Shown here piece by piece: positions 1 to 7,543 of a DNA stretch of 64,000 nt (the first letter of the stretch is position 1; each line of letters begins with the position of its first letter). The notes below the pieces were generated by a model, which was not told the DNA's origin, did not search any database, and saw nothing but the letters and a program-made list of their open reading frames with translations. Both the position numbers and the translations under genes were made by a program. Source of the stretch: Phycisphaerae bacterium (GTDB lineage Bacteria > Planctomycetota > Phycisphaerae > Phycisphaerales > UBA1924); contig VGXM01000005.1 of NCBI GenBank assembly GCA_016873295.1, positions 45,877 to 109,876 of the forward strand. The letters run 5' to 3'.

Positions 1-2
1 TG

Positions 3-215
3 GAGGCGGCGTACGTGTTCGCCGATCGCGAATCGCTGCGCACGCCCATGGGATCGGGGATCGCGGCCCTGGCGCGGCGCGACGCGGCGGAGGCGCTCGC
101 CGCGGCGCACGCCGGCGCGGTCCACGACTTCAAGTCGCTGAGCGTGGCGCGGCGGGAGTGGATGTGGGCCCGGTACGGCAAGCCCCCCGACGCCAGGCCG
201 GTGGAGCCCCGCTGA
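3..215 (+). CDS. NosL-like copper chaperone, C-terminal fragment
   Basis: Only the last 70 residues are in the window; the reading frame is open from the left edge. The fragment has a tyrosine-valine stretch, then PMGSGIAAL, AAEALAAAHAGAVHDF and SLSVARREWMWAR. This order (PMG/S-G-I-x-A-F, an Ala-rich helix with a gap-G-x-V-x-x-F strand) is that of the end of NosL family proteins, small lipoproteins that deliver Cu(I) to nitrous oxide reductase. The Rrf2-family gene starts 19 bp downstream, a pairing common near nitrogen-oxide genes. The copper-binding residues and lipobox would lie outside the window, so the family call rests on the tail alone. Confidence 0.6.
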   Translation, partial: EAAYVFADRESLRTPMGSGIAALARRDAAEALAAAHAGAVHDFKSLSVARREWMWARYGKPPDARPVEPR

Positions 216-234
216 CCGCGGCAGGAGGCCGTGC

Positions 235-663
235 GTGCTGTCGCAGACCGTCGATTACGCCCTCCGCGCGATGCTCCACCTGGCGGGGCAGGGAGGGGTC
301 GCGGCGAGCACGGACCGCATCGCGGGGCGGACGAGCGTGCCGGCGGGCTACCTCGCCAAGATCATGCGGGACCTGGTGGTGGCGGGGCTGGTCTCGTCGT
401 TCCGCGGCCCCCGGGGGGGGTTCGCGCTGGCCCGAGAGGCGTCCGCCATCACGCTGCTGGACGTGGTCAACGCGGTGGAGCCCATCGCCCGGATCGACCG
501 GTGTCCGCGCCGCGAGCCATGCCTGGGCGGGCTGTGCGCGCTCCATCGTCGGATCGACGAGATCGCGGCCCACATGGAGGCGGCGTTCGCGGCGACTTCG
601 CTGGCGGACCTGCTGGCCAGCGACGCGGAGCGGAGCGCTCGCGACACGCGCGACGCGGGGTAG
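235..663 (+). CDS. Rrf2-family transcriptional regulator (NsrR-like)
   Basis: This 142-residue protein has the Rrf2 layout: an N-terminal winged helix starting LSQTVDYALRAMLHLA, the recognition segment TSVPAGYLAKIMRDLVVAGLV and the wing SFRGPRGGFALAR. A three-cysteine cluster follows (CPRREPC then LGGLC, spacing C-x5-C-x4-C) and can ligate an Fe-S cluster as in NsrR or IscR. The GTG start at 235 is chosen because AGGAGG at 223-228 sits 6 nt upstream. It follows the NosL-like gene closely and probably shares its transcript. NsrR-type proteins sense nitric oxide, which would suit a NosL context; an IscR-type iron-sulfur role cannot be excluded from sequence alone. Confidence 0.88.
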   Translation: MLSQTVDYALRAMLHLAGQGGVAASTDRIAGRTSVPAGYLAKIMRDLVVAGLVSSFRGPRGGFALAREASAITLLDVVNAVEPIARIDRCPRREPCLGGLCALHRRIDEIAAHMEAAFAATSLADLLASDAERSARDTRDAG

Positions 664-681
664 GGACAGTCCGGACCGGGG

Positions 682-1407
682 CTACTCGAACCGCACGCGG
701 TTGGTCAGGGTGCCGATGGGCTCGATCTGGACCTCGACGACGTCGCCGTGCTTCAGGAAGAGAGGGGGTTTCCGCGACATGCCGACGCCGGCGGGGGTTC
801 CGGTCATGATGACGGTGCCCGGCGGCAGCGTCGCGCCGCGCGAGAGGTCGGCGACCAGGGCGCGGACGCTGAAGACCATCGAGCCGGTGGAGGCGTCCTG
901 CGTGACCCGCCCGTTGACGCGGCAGAGGATGCGCAGGGCCTGGGGGTCGGGGACCTCCGCGGCGGGGAGGACGCGCGGTCCCAGCGGGCAGAAGGTGTCG
1001 AAGCTCTTGCCGCGGTTGAACTGCCCGCCGGAGCCCTCCTTCTGCCACCAGCGGGCCGAGACGTCGTTGCCGCAGGTGTAGCCGAGGACGTACGAGAGCG
1101 CGTCGGGCTCGGGGACGTCGCGGCAGGGGCGCCCGCCGGGGCCCGTGCCGATGATGACGGCCAGCTCGGCCTCCCAGTCGACCTGCTCGCGGTCCTGGCA
1201 GACGGCGGGCACGACGATCTCCTCGCCCGAGAGGCACGCCGACCGGGGCGACTTGCCGAAGACCATGGGTCGCGTGGGGAGTTCGGCCCCCTGCTCCCTG
1301 GCGTGGTCGGCGTAGTTGCGTCCGATGCCGAGGATGTACCCGAGTGCGACGGGCGGGGCGCGCCCCGTGTCGACGGCGAGACCCGCGTCGGTCCTGATGA
1401 GCTCCAT
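682..1407 (-). CDS. Fumarylacetoacetate hydrolase family protein
   Basis: This 241-residue protein is a single FAH domain of normal length. It shows the entry motif IGRNYADHARE (about residues 28-38), the metal-binding acidic pair in DWEAELAVIIG (about 77-87), GNDVSARWWQ with the third acidic ligand, the KSFDTFCPLGP stretch and the C-terminal MTGTPAGVG signature. Family members hydrolyse or decarboxylate C-C bonds in 2-oxo acids with Mg2+; the substrate here is not predictable. The ATG has no Shine-Dalgarno sequence, but a TACGCT hexamer ends 5 nt before it, so the mRNA may be leaderless. It stands alone and converges on the Rrf2 gene. Confidence 0.92.
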   Translation of the reverse strand: MELIRTDAGLAVDTGRAPPVALGYILGIGRNYADHAREQGAELPTRPMVFGKSPRSACLSGEEIVVPAVCQDREQVDWEAELAVIIGTGPGGRPCRDVPEPDALSYVLGYTCGNDVSARWWQKEGSGGQFNRGKSFDTFCPLGPRVLPAAEVPDPQALRILCRVNGRVTQDASTGSMVFSVRALVADLSRGATLPPGTVIMTGTPAGVGMSRKPPLFLKHGDVVEVQIEPIGTLTNRVRFE

Positions 1408-1412
1408 GGGGG

Positions 1413-1418
1413 AGCGTA
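1413..1418 (-). promoter_or_regulatory. -10 hexamer of FAH-family gene
   Basis: On the minus strand TACGCT is followed by five C residues and the ATG at 1407. A start point 6-7 nt after the hexamer would fall on or next to the start codon, giving a leaderless message. No clear -35 box is seen. Confidence 0.4.
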
Positions 1419-1429
1419 CGCGCGAGCGT

Positions 1430-2431
1430 TCACGCCGAGACGACGTCGATCGGGCCGGGATCGGGGCACAGGCCGGCCCGGGCGCCCTCCTCGAGCAATC
1501 GACGGACCGCCTCGCGCCCCGCGCCGCCCATGTCGAGGGTCCAGCGGTTGACGTACATGGAGACGTAGCGGTCGACGCGTTCGCGGTCCGGGGCCACGCC
1601 CCCGGAAGTCCGGGCGTTGGCGAGGGCGAAGCCGATCGCGTAGTCGATGGATTCGTCGCGATGGGCCAGGGCGTGCTCGATGGAGCGGTGGAGCGTGGCC
1701 CCGACTTCGCGCCGCGTGCCCGCCCCGAAGCGATCGTCCAGGTCGCGCCGCAGCGCGTTGCCGCCCAGGGGCAGGGGCAGGCCCGTTCGCTCCTTCCACC
1801 ACGCCCCCACGTCGAGCACGAGCCTCAGCCCGGCCTGTTCGAAGAGCAACTGCCCCTCGTGGATGACCAGTCCTGCGTCGGCCCGGCCCGAGGCCACCGC
1901 GGGGATCACGCGATCGAAGGGCAACTCGATGAACCGCCCGCGGGCGCCCATCGCCTCGGGCCCGAGCACGAGCCCGAGCATGAGGAACGCGGTGGTCTTC
2001 ACGCCGGGCACGGCGATCCGCACGTGCGGCGGCTTGAGGCATCCCTCGCATCCGATCTTCACGCGGTCCCGGGCCTGGTCCTTGCGGCAGACGATCCTGG
2101 GGCCGAAGCCCTCGCCGAAGGACGACCCGCACGCGGTGAGCGCGTACCGCCCCGCCGCCTCGGGGTAGGCCCGGAACGACAGAGCGGTGACGTCGAGGTC
2201 CGCCACGCCGATCGCGCGGCGGTTGAGGGCCTCGATGTCGGCGGGGACGGCGCGGAAGCGGAATCGCCCCGTGTCGAGGACGGGTGGCGCGAGCACGGGA
2301 AGGTCGGGCGGCGTCCCGTCGCCGAGGGCGACCGAGCCGGGCGCGACCTTGCCGGTGATGGGCCACCACATGAACGCGTCGTCGGGGTCGGGCGAGTGGG
2401 CGAGCGTCAACGTCGGCCGTTCGTCGGGCAT
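1430..2431 (-). CDS. mqnD: 1,4-dihydroxy-6-naphthoate synthase-like protein (futalosine pathway)
   Basis: MqnD converts cyclic dehypoxanthinyl futalosine to 1,4-dihydroxy-6-naphthoate in the futalosine route to menaquinone. The 333-residue product opens with LTLAHSPDPDDAFMWWPI, the MqnA/MqnD start motif, and keeps the periplasmic-binding-protein fold signs: ALNRRAIGVADLDVTALSF, GSSFGEGFGPRIVCR, the conserved GxKTTAFLML loop, FDRVIPAVASGRADAGLVIHE and the C-terminal YVSMYVNRWTLDMG. It is longer than typical MqnD (about 270-290) because of an insert around residues 120-140 (RVKIGCEGCLKPP). No other men/mqn gene is in the window. A TAGACT hexamer 5 nt before the ATG suggests a leaderless transcript. 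MqnA is the main alternative; HSPDPDD and length favour MqnD. Confidence 0.85.
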   Translation of the reverse strand: MPDERPTLTLAHSPDPDDAFMWWPITGKVAPGSVALGDGTPPDLPVLAPPVLDTGRFRFRAVPADIEALNRRAIGVADLDVTALSFRAYPEAAGRYALTACGSSFGEGFGPRIVCRKDQARDRVKIGCEGCLKPPHVRIAVPGVKTTAFLMLGLVLGPEAMGARGRFIELPFDRVIPAVASGRADAGLVIHEGQLLFEQAGLRLVLDVGAWWKERTGLPLPLGGNALRRDLDDRFGAGTRREVGATLHRSIEHALAHRDESIDYAIGFALANARTSGGVAPDRERVDRYVSMYVNRWTLDMGGAGREAVRRLLEEGARAGLCPDPGPIDVVSA

Positions 2432-2436
2432 GGGGC

Positions 2437-2442
2437 AGTCTA
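2437..2442 (-). promoter_or_regulatory. -10 hexamer of mqnD
   Basis: TAGACT on the minus strand ends 5 nt before the mqnD ATG (2431). The same hexamer at a similar distance precedes metF and smpB. No Shine-Dalgarno sequence is present between it and the start, so a leaderless message is predicted. Confidence 0.45.
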
Positions 2443-2486
2443 CGGGCGGGGGCGGGCCGCGCCTCGGTGGCGCCGGGGGGCGGGAA

Positions 2487-4250
2487 TCAGGGGGCGGCGG
2501 GCGGGAGGTCGGCGAGTTCCTTGAGGGCGGCCTGGCGGGTCTCGTCGGATTCCGCCGCCCGCGACAGCATTCGCCTGGCGCCGTCGAGGTCGCCGGTATG
2601 GCGCAGGGCCACGCCCAGGGCGAGGTAGGGGACGGTGGAGAGCGGGCGCCTTCCCCCGGCCTCGACGTCGGCGACCGCGAGGCGGTACTGCTCGATCGCG
2701 TCCGCGGCGCGATCGAGGTTGAAAAGGTAGAGGTTGCCGAGGTTGACGCGGGCCATGTAGGCCTGCGGGAGGGTGCGGGCGGCCTCCCGCAGCGCCTCCT
2801 CCGCCCGCGGCCACTCGCCGGCGCGGCGGAGGAGGTTCCCCAATGAGAACCAAGACCGACCCAGGTCGGGATCGACTTCGAGGGCCCGCGCGTGCGCCCG
2901 GATCGCCTCGCCGGTCCGCCCCTGGCGTTCGAGCTCGCTGCCCAGGTAGCTGAAGACCAGCCCGCCCGTCGGCCCGGTCCGCTCCTCGACGGCCGCGGCG
3001 TGCCGCCACAGCGACTCGGTGTCGGCCCACGCGCCCGACTGCCTGACCGTCGCGCGGACGAGCAGGGCGGCGAGGAGCACGGCGGGCAGCGCCAGCAGGA
3101 GACCCCGACCGGCCGCGGCCGAGGCGGATCGCCAGGCCCGGGAGGCGAGCCACCCGAGCACGATCATCCACCCGATCAGCGCGACGTAGGAGTAGCGGTC
3201 GGCCACGAACTGCTCGCCGCTCTGGAGCACGCCGAGCACGGGGGCGAGGGTCACGGCGTAGGCGAGCGCGGCGGCGGAGAACGCCGGGGCGCGCCGGAGG
3301 CCCCAGAGCGCGACGCCGATCAGCGCGGCGACGAAGACGTAGGAAAGCAGGAAGAGCGGCGCGCCCGGATCGAGCCCCTTCGGGAGCTCGTAGAGCGGGG
3401 AGAGGTCCGCCGGGGCGAGTGTCTTGAGCACGTAGAAGAGCAGCCCGTAGCAGGCCTGCACGGCGCGCTCGATCACCCCCCACTGCTCAAGGGACTTGGT
3501 GGCGAGCGCGGTGTGCTGGGAGAGGGCGGCGCCGACCGCGGCCGCGGCGCCCAGGGCCGCGAAGGGCCACTTCTGGACCACCACGCGCCGGGCCGGGCCC
3601 GCGAGCCATCGTCGTGGATGGTCGGCGATGCGTCGCAGCGGGGCGAAGTCGAGGATCAGGAGGAGGACAAAGAAGCTCATGCCCCAGGCCTTGGCCAGGA
3701 GAGAGAGGGCCAGGAGCGCCACCGCCGCCCGGTGCCAGGGGCGGGAGCGGAGCGCCGCTTCGCCGGGCGTGACGGCGCGGAGGTAGGCCGAGGCGGCCAG
3801 GAGCATGAACAGGACGCTGAGCACGTCGCGGCGCTCGGTGACCCACGCCACGCTCTCGACGCGGAGCGGGTGGAGGCCCCAGGCGCCGGCGGCGACGAGC
3901 CCGCCGAAGAGCGCGGCCCAACCGCCCGCCCGCGGCCACGGCGCGATCAGACGCCGCGCCAGCGCGAAGACCAGGGCCGTGTTGGCGGCGTGGATGAGGA
4001 CGTTGGTGAGGTGGAACCCGCGCGGGTCGAGCCCCCAGACCATCCAGTCGAGGGCGTAGGAGATCCAGGTGAGCGGCTGGTAGTGCCCCATGACCGGCGT
4101 GGTGAACATCCACGCGAGGTTGTCGGCGGTCAGCCCGCGGATGCGCGGGTTCTCCGTCACCAGCGTCGGATCGTCCCAGCGCACGAAGTCCGCGCCCAGC
4201 GCGGGCCAGAACGCCAGCACCACGAGCGCCGCCGGGGCGACGCAGGCCAC
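2487..4250 (-). CDS. Multi-spanning membrane protein with mannosyltransferase-like core and TPR tail
   Basis: The 587-residue product has about ten hydrophobic segments followed by a soluble tetratricopeptide region. The N-terminus carries the TMTC/DUF1736 pattern of planctomycete TPR membrane proteins: WDDPTLVTENPRIRGL in the first loop, then HYQPLTWISYALDWMVWGLDP and FHLTNVLIHAANTALVFAL. The Asp pair in the first loop corresponds to the catalytic loop of GT-C glycosyltransferases. The tail (about 430-580) contains at least three TPR-like helices pairs (SYLGSELERQGRTGEAIRA, WFSLGNLLRRAGEWPRAEE, RVNLGNLYLFNLDRAADAI). A GT-C O-mannosyltransferase-like role is inferred, not shown. The start is the GTG at 4250, without a good ribosome site; a start further upstream is possible. 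Confidence 0.75.
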   Translation of the reverse strand: MACVAPAALVVLAFWPALGADFVRWDDPTLVTENPRIRGLTADNLAWMFTTPVMGHYQPLTWISYALDWMVWGLDPRGFHLTNVLIHAANTALVFALARRLIAPWPRAGGWAALFGGLVAAGAWGLHPLRVESVAWVTERRDVLSVLFMLLAASAYLRAVTPGEAALRSRPWHRAAVALLALSLLAKAWGMSFFVLLLILDFAPLRRIADHPRRWLAGPARRVVVQKWPFAALGAAAAVGAALSQHTALATKSLEQWGVIERAVQACYGLLFYVLKTLAPADLSPLYELPKGLDPGAPLFLLSYVFVAALIGVALWGLRRAPAFSAAALAYAVTLAPVLGVLQSGEQFVADRYSYVALIGWMIVLGWLASRAWRSASAAAGRGLLLALPAVLLAALLVRATVRQSGAWADTESLWRHAAAVEERTGPTGGLVFSYLGSELERQGRTGEAIRAHARALEVDPDLGRSWFSLGNLLRRAGEWPRAEEALREAARTLPQAYMARVNLGNLYLFNLDRAADAIEQYRLAVADVEAGGRRPLSTVPYLALGVALRHTGDLDGARRMLSRAAESDETRQAALKELADLPPAAP

Positions 4251-4340
4251 CGTCGCGGCCCACCGGGGCGGTTGATCGGCGGGGCTTGTCGCGGCGGGCG
4301 TGGGCAGGCGGGGTCCTCGGGGGGCGATGGTACCGCGGGG

Positions 4341-5153
4341 TCAGACCCGCCCGGCGCCGGCGATCTCCCGCTCGCCCAGCACCGCGAGCGGCCGCGGGCG
4401 CCTCCTGAAGGCGCCGGAGGCCTCGCACCCGCAACGGATGATGTGGGCGGCCTCGTCGGGATCGTCGGTGAGCGGGAGCAGGGCGGCGTCGTCGGGCGAG
4501 ATGGTGCCGGCGGCGATCATGTCGTTGAGGACGAAGTCCATGAGGGGGCGCCAATAGTCGCGCCCCATGAGGACGATGGGGAACTGGCGGATCTTGCCGG
4601 TCTGAACGAGGGTCGCGGTCTCGAAGAGCTCGTCCATGGTGCCGAACCCGCCGGGCAAGATGACGAAGGCGTAGCTGTACTTCACGAGCATGACCTTGCG
4701 CACGAAGAAGTACCTGAACTCGATCATGCGGTCGAGGTAGGGGTTCGGGGCCTGCTCCATGGGCAGCTCGATGTTGCAGCCGACGCTGCGCCCGCCGGCG
4801 TCGCGGGCGCCGCGGTTGGCGGCCTCCATGATGCCGGGCCCGCCGCCGGTCATGACGGTGAGCCCCATGGAGGCGATCCGGCGCCCCATCTCCCGGGCCA
4901 TCCCGTAGTAGGGGTTGGACTCCTCGAACCGGGCCGACCCGAAAACCGTCACGCAGGGTCCCACGAAGTGGAGTTGGCGGAATCCCCGAACGAACTCCAA
5001 AAGGATGCGGCAGGCCCGAAGCAACTCCGTACCGCGCCAGAGCGGACCGGCCAGGAAGTGACGGACATCGTCGGACCCGGCCCAGTGGCCCCAGACCTCC
5101 CCGTGGGTCGGGGGCCAAGAGGGTCTGGGCGGTCGTCCGTCGTCGCTGGTCAC
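4341..5153 (-). CDS. LOG-family protein (TIGR00730-type nucleoside monophosphate phosphoribohydrolase)
   Basis: The 270-residue protein has the LOG fold: VTVFGSARF, GRRIASMGLTVMTGGGPGIMEAANRGA, and the signature PGGFGTMDELFETATLVQTGKI that carries the catalytic Arg/Glu pattern. Related enzymes release free bases from cytokinin-type or other 5'-monophosphates. It has an extended N-terminus (about 60 residues) as in the longer bacterial LOG group. The open frame runs far upstream, but homology-like sequence begins only near the GTG at 5153, which has an AGGA box about 9 nt before it, so that start was chosen. It is divergent from the PAS-LuxR regulator. Confidence 0.85.
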   Translation of the reverse strand: MTSDDGRPPRPSWPPTHGEVWGHWAGSDDVRHFLAGPLWRGTELLRACRILLEFVRGFRQLHFVGPCVTVFGSARFEESNPYYGMAREMGRRIASMGLTVMTGGGPGIMEAANRGARDAGGRSVGCNIELPMEQAPNPYLDRMIEFRYFFVRKVMLVKYSYAFVILPGGFGTMDELFETATLVQTGKIRQFPIVLMGRDYWRPLMDFVLNDMIAAGTISPDDAALLPLTDDPDEAAHIIRCGCEASGAFRRRPRPLAVLGEREIAGAGRV

Positions 5154-5499
5154 GCGGGCGTCCTGAACCTCGGGGAGGAGCCCGAGTGCCGACGCGGCCC
5201 CGGGTAAACACACTATTCTTGGCCCGCCGCCGGAGATGAGGGTGGCGCATGGGGCCAAGTTTCGATACAAATGTACTCGGTTCCTCCGGTGATCCGCTCG
5301 GTCACCGGCGGGCACTGGGACCGGTTGCCGGCAACCGTACGATGAGCGGCCCGGCCTCCGATCGCGGGGGAGGCCCTTGGCGCGGCGTTCTGCTTCCGCC
5401 AGGGTGCCCGGGACAAGGGCTCGGGCGCGGTCCGGGCGGCGGGGGAATCTGGTTCTAGCGGCGCCGGGTCGGCGTGGTCGGTTCGATCTCAGGGTCAGC
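5154..5499. other. 346-bp divergent intergenic region with a 16-bp palindrome
   Basis: The region separates the LOG gene from the PAS-LuxR regulator. It contains an AT-richer patch around 5205-5220 (a TATTCT hexamer) and around 5263-5280, candidates for the two promoters, and the perfect palindrome CGGTTGCCGGCAACCG at 5322-5337, which could be an operator. No open frame in it looks coding. Confidence 0.4.
5322..5337. promoter_or_regulatory. Perfect 16-bp palindrome, candidate operator
   Basis: CGGTTGCC followed directly by GGCAACCG forms an exact two-fold symmetric site in the intergenic region upstream of the LuxR-type regulator. Dimeric helix-turn-helix proteins bind such sites; autoregulation by the downstream gene is possible but unproven. 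Confidence 0.3.
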
Positions 5500-6153
5500 A
5501 TGGTCATGACAGACACCGGACGTAGCCCCCCCTTGGCGCCTCCCATCGATCCCGGTGCCGTCTGGCAGGCGCTGGTCTTGGACAGCGGGAGCGCGGTGGC
5601 GATCGTTGACGTGGACGGGGTTGTGCGGTTCGGCAATGCCGCGTTCGACCGCATGCTCGGGCTGGACTCGGGGTCGTCGGTGGGGCGCCGGCTCCACGAG
5701 GTGTTCCCCCCCACGATCGCCGAGGAGCGGGCGGCGATCGTCCGTGAGGTCGCGACGCAGGGTCAGCAGCGGACGCTGCAGGGCATGGTCGGCGCGACCT
5801 GGCGGCATACGACGTTCCGGCCTCTGGGGACGGGGCCCGATGGCAAGGCGACGGTGCTCATCGTGTGCACGAGCGGCGCCGAGGACGCGCGCTCCGAGGA
5901 CGGAGCGCCCGTCGCCACGGCCCGCACGCACGACCTGGGCGACCTCAGCATGCTCACGACCCGCGAGCTGGAGATCCTCAAGCTCATCGCCAGGGGCCTC
6001 TCGACGGCGGACATCGGCAAGAGCCTCCATCGATCGGTCAAGACCATCGAGTGGCACCGCGTGGCCTTGGGCAACAAGCTGGGCGTGAGCAACCGCGTCG
6101 AGCTGGCCCGGATCGCCATCCGCGCCGGGCTGGTGCGCCTTGACAAGGCCTGA
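5500..6153 (+). CDS. PAS domain protein with LuxR-type DNA-binding domain
   Basis: This 217-residue regulator has an N-terminal PAS sensor (about 20-120: SGSAVAIVDVDGVVRFGNAAF, FDRMLGLD, GRRLHEVFP) and a C-terminal LuxR helix-turn-helix (about 150-212: LTTRELEILKLIARGLSTAD, IGKSLHRSVKTIEWHR, LGNKLGVSNRVELARIAI). It lacks a receiver domain, so it probably responds to a small ligand, redox or light through PAS rather than to phosphorylation. The ATG at 5500 was chosen because AGGG lies 8 nt upstream; the open frame continues further 5' without good coding character. Target genes are not evident. Confidence 0.85.
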   Translation: MVMTDTGRSPPLAPPIDPGAVWQALVLDSGSAVAIVDVDGVVRFGNAAFDRMLGLDSGSSVGRRLHEVFPPTIAEERAAIVREVATQGQQRTLQGMVGATWRHTTFRPLGTGPDGKATVLIVCTSGAEDARSEDGAPVATARTHDLGDLSMLTTRELEILKLIARGLSTADIGKSLHRSVKTIEWHRVALGNKLGVSNRVELARIAIRAGLVRLDKA

Positions 6154-6183
6154 GCCGACCGCGACCGGCGCGCCTGAGCGGCC

Positions 6184-6189
6184 TAGGAT
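6184..6189 (+). promoter_or_regulatory. -10 hexamer of the metal-responsive operon
   Basis: TAGGAT lies 20 nt before the ATG at 6210. A transcript from it would start near 6196, inside the Fur/Zur-like operator at 6193-6210, so a bound repressor would block initiation. Confidence 0.4.
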
Positions 6190-6192
6190 TTG

Positions 6193-6210
6193 TTGATAAG
6201 CGTTTCTCAA
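6193..6210. promoter_or_regulatory. Fur/Zur-like operator
   Basis: TTGATAAGCGTTTCTCAA is an imperfect inverted repeat: 7 of 9 positions of each arm match the other, with outer arms TTGA/TCAA. On the minus strand it reads TTGAGAAACGCTTATCAA, close to Fur-family boxes of the TGAGAATnATTATCA type. It is one of very few AT-rich palindromes in this GC-rich window. Its last base is the A of the ATG at 6210. Zur rather than Fur is inferred from the ABC and DUF3299 genes downstream. Confidence 0.6.
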
Positions 6211-6590
6211 TGACGCTCCCTCGCCGTCATCGTCGCGGCTCTCTCGTCGGCCCCTGCGTGGTCGCGGCGGTGGTGATGCTGTGGTCGTCGCTGGGGTTCG
6301 TGGCGGGTTGGCACGCCGGCGTGCACCGGCACGCGCGCGTCGCGGCGTCCGGCGACTGCTGCCACCACGAGCGCGGGCCTGAGCCCGGGCACGCGCCGGG
6401 CGATCGGCGTGATGACTGCGGTACCTGCGTGCAGTTGCTCGTGGCCCGCCCGCAGGCGCCCGCGGCGGCGCCGCCGGCGCTCCTCGTCGCGGCCGCGCCG
6501 ATCGGCGTCGTCGCGGCGGCTCGGGCCGTCCCGGGCGAGCGGGTCGATGCGCGGTTCATCCGCACCAGCCGCGGGCCGCCCCGGGCCTGA
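6210..6590 (+). CDS. Small Cys/His-rich membrane-anchored protein (DUF2946-like)
   Basis: The 126-residue product has one N-terminal hydrophobic segment (about 12-32), then a metal-binding-looking stretch: GWHAGVHRHA, GDCCHHE and RDDCGTCVQLL, followed by an Ala/Pro-rich region and the tail RTSRGPPRA. The HxxxHRH, CCHH and CxxC elements and the RGPP tail resemble the DUF2946-type proteins near heavy-metal transport genes. It is the first gene after the Fur/Zur-like operator and is followed by the pseudopilin gene. The ATG overlaps the operator and has no Shine-Dalgarno site, so translation may instead begin at a downstream GTG or ATG near 6270-6280. A role in periplasmic zinc or copper binding is inferred. 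Confidence 0.65.
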   Translation: MTLPRRHRRGSLVGPCVVAAVVMLWSSLGFVAGWHAGVHRHARVAASGDCCHHERGPEPGHAPGDRRDDCGTCVQLLVARPQAPAAAPPALLVAAAPIGVVAAARAVPGERVDARFIRTSRGPPRA

Positions 6591-6691
6591 CCGGCGTCGG
6601 CGCGCCCCGCGCGCTCCCCCACTGCTCCCGCGTCATCCCTTGTCCGCCGGCGCTCCCGCGCGCCGGGCATTCCCCCGTTGAGGAGCGTCCC

Positions 6692-7510
6692 ATGCGTTCC
6701 AACGGTTTGCGTCCGCGGGCCTTCACGCTCATCGAGCTGCTCGTGGTCATCGCGATCGTGGCCCTGCTGATCTCGGTCCTGCTCCCCGCGCTGGGGAAGA
6801 GCCGGCGCGCGGCCCAGGCCCTCCGCTGCCTCTCCAACATCCGCCAGCTCGAGACCGCCCACCAGCTCTACCTCAACGACCACAAGGAGTGGTTCGTCGA
6901 CGCGGGCCTCGCGCACGGCGGCGTCACGACGCTCGCGGGCGTCCGGCGGGCCTGGCCCCTCCAGCTCGAACCCTACATCGGCACCACCCCCTCGCTCCGC
7001 TCGCCCGTCGACCGGAGCCCCGCCTGGCCCGTGTCGCAGGGCGGGCGCTTCGACGGCATCACCCTCCGGGAACTGGTCGACCTCCTCGAGAGCGGGCAGC
7101 CCGCGGACCTCTCGCGCCTGGGGCGGTGGACCAGCTACGGGCTCAACAACTGGACCTCGCGGAGCAGGACACCCGGGCTCGATCCGGCCCGCGAGCCCTT
7201 CGATCGACTCTCCAAGGTTCCGTCGCCCAGCGGCACGGTCCACTTCCTGATGATGACGCAGGGGCCCGACGGCAGCACCTACGCCAGGGCCGACCACGTC
7301 CATGCCGAATCCTGGAGCGACGCGGGCGATCCCCTGGCGCCGCGGCTGGCCTCGCGGCAGGTGGACCTCTCGGCCCACGGGGGCAGGCCCCAGGACGCCT
7401 CGGGGCTCTCCAACTTCGCCTTCCTCGACGGGCACGCGGCGACGCTGCCCTTCGGGAGGGTGTACCGCACGTTCAACGACAACCAGTTCGACCCAAGAGT
7501 GGCCCATTGA
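6692..7510 (+). CDS. Prepilin-type N-terminal cleavage/methylation domain protein (pseudopilin)
   Basis: The N-terminus carries the type IV prepilin signal: basic leader RSNGLRPRA, then FTLIELLVVIAIVALLISVLLPAL with the conserved Glu five residues after the cleavage Phe. The body (272 residues in all) is of the planctomycete pseudopilin group, with CLSNIRQLETAHQLYLNDHKEWF after the helix and a C-terminal NFAFLDGHAATLPFG motif of the H-x-G-x-DG type. Several His/Asp clusters (LNDHKEW, DHVHAESW, LSAHGG) could bind metal. AGGAG lies 6 nt before the ATG. It is the second gene of the operator-controlled cluster, so it may form a short pseudopilus or an envelope anchor linked to metal handling; that is inference. 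Confidence 0.88.
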   Translation: MRSNGLRPRAFTLIELLVVIAIVALLISVLLPALGKSRRAAQALRCLSNIRQLETAHQLYLNDHKEWFVDAGLAHGGVTTLAGVRRAWPLQLEPYIGTTPSLRSPVDRSPAWPVSQGGRFDGITLRELVDLLESGQPADLSRLGRWTSYGLNNWTSRSRTPGLDPAREPFDRLSKVPSPSGTVHFLMMTQGPDGSTYARADHVHAESWSDAGDPLAPRLASRQVDLSAHGGRPQDASGLSNFAFLDGHAATLPFGRVYRTFNDNQFDPRVAH

Positions 7511-7543
7511 ACCGCGCCTCGGCGCGGAGAAGAAGGAACCAGC

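Noticed and set aside
5154..5714. N-terminal extension of the LOG-family protein up to 5714
   Set aside because: The frame is open, but the added 187 residues show no domain, overlap the start region of the PAS-LuxR gene and include low-GC promoter-like sequence; the GTG at 5153 with AGGA fits better.
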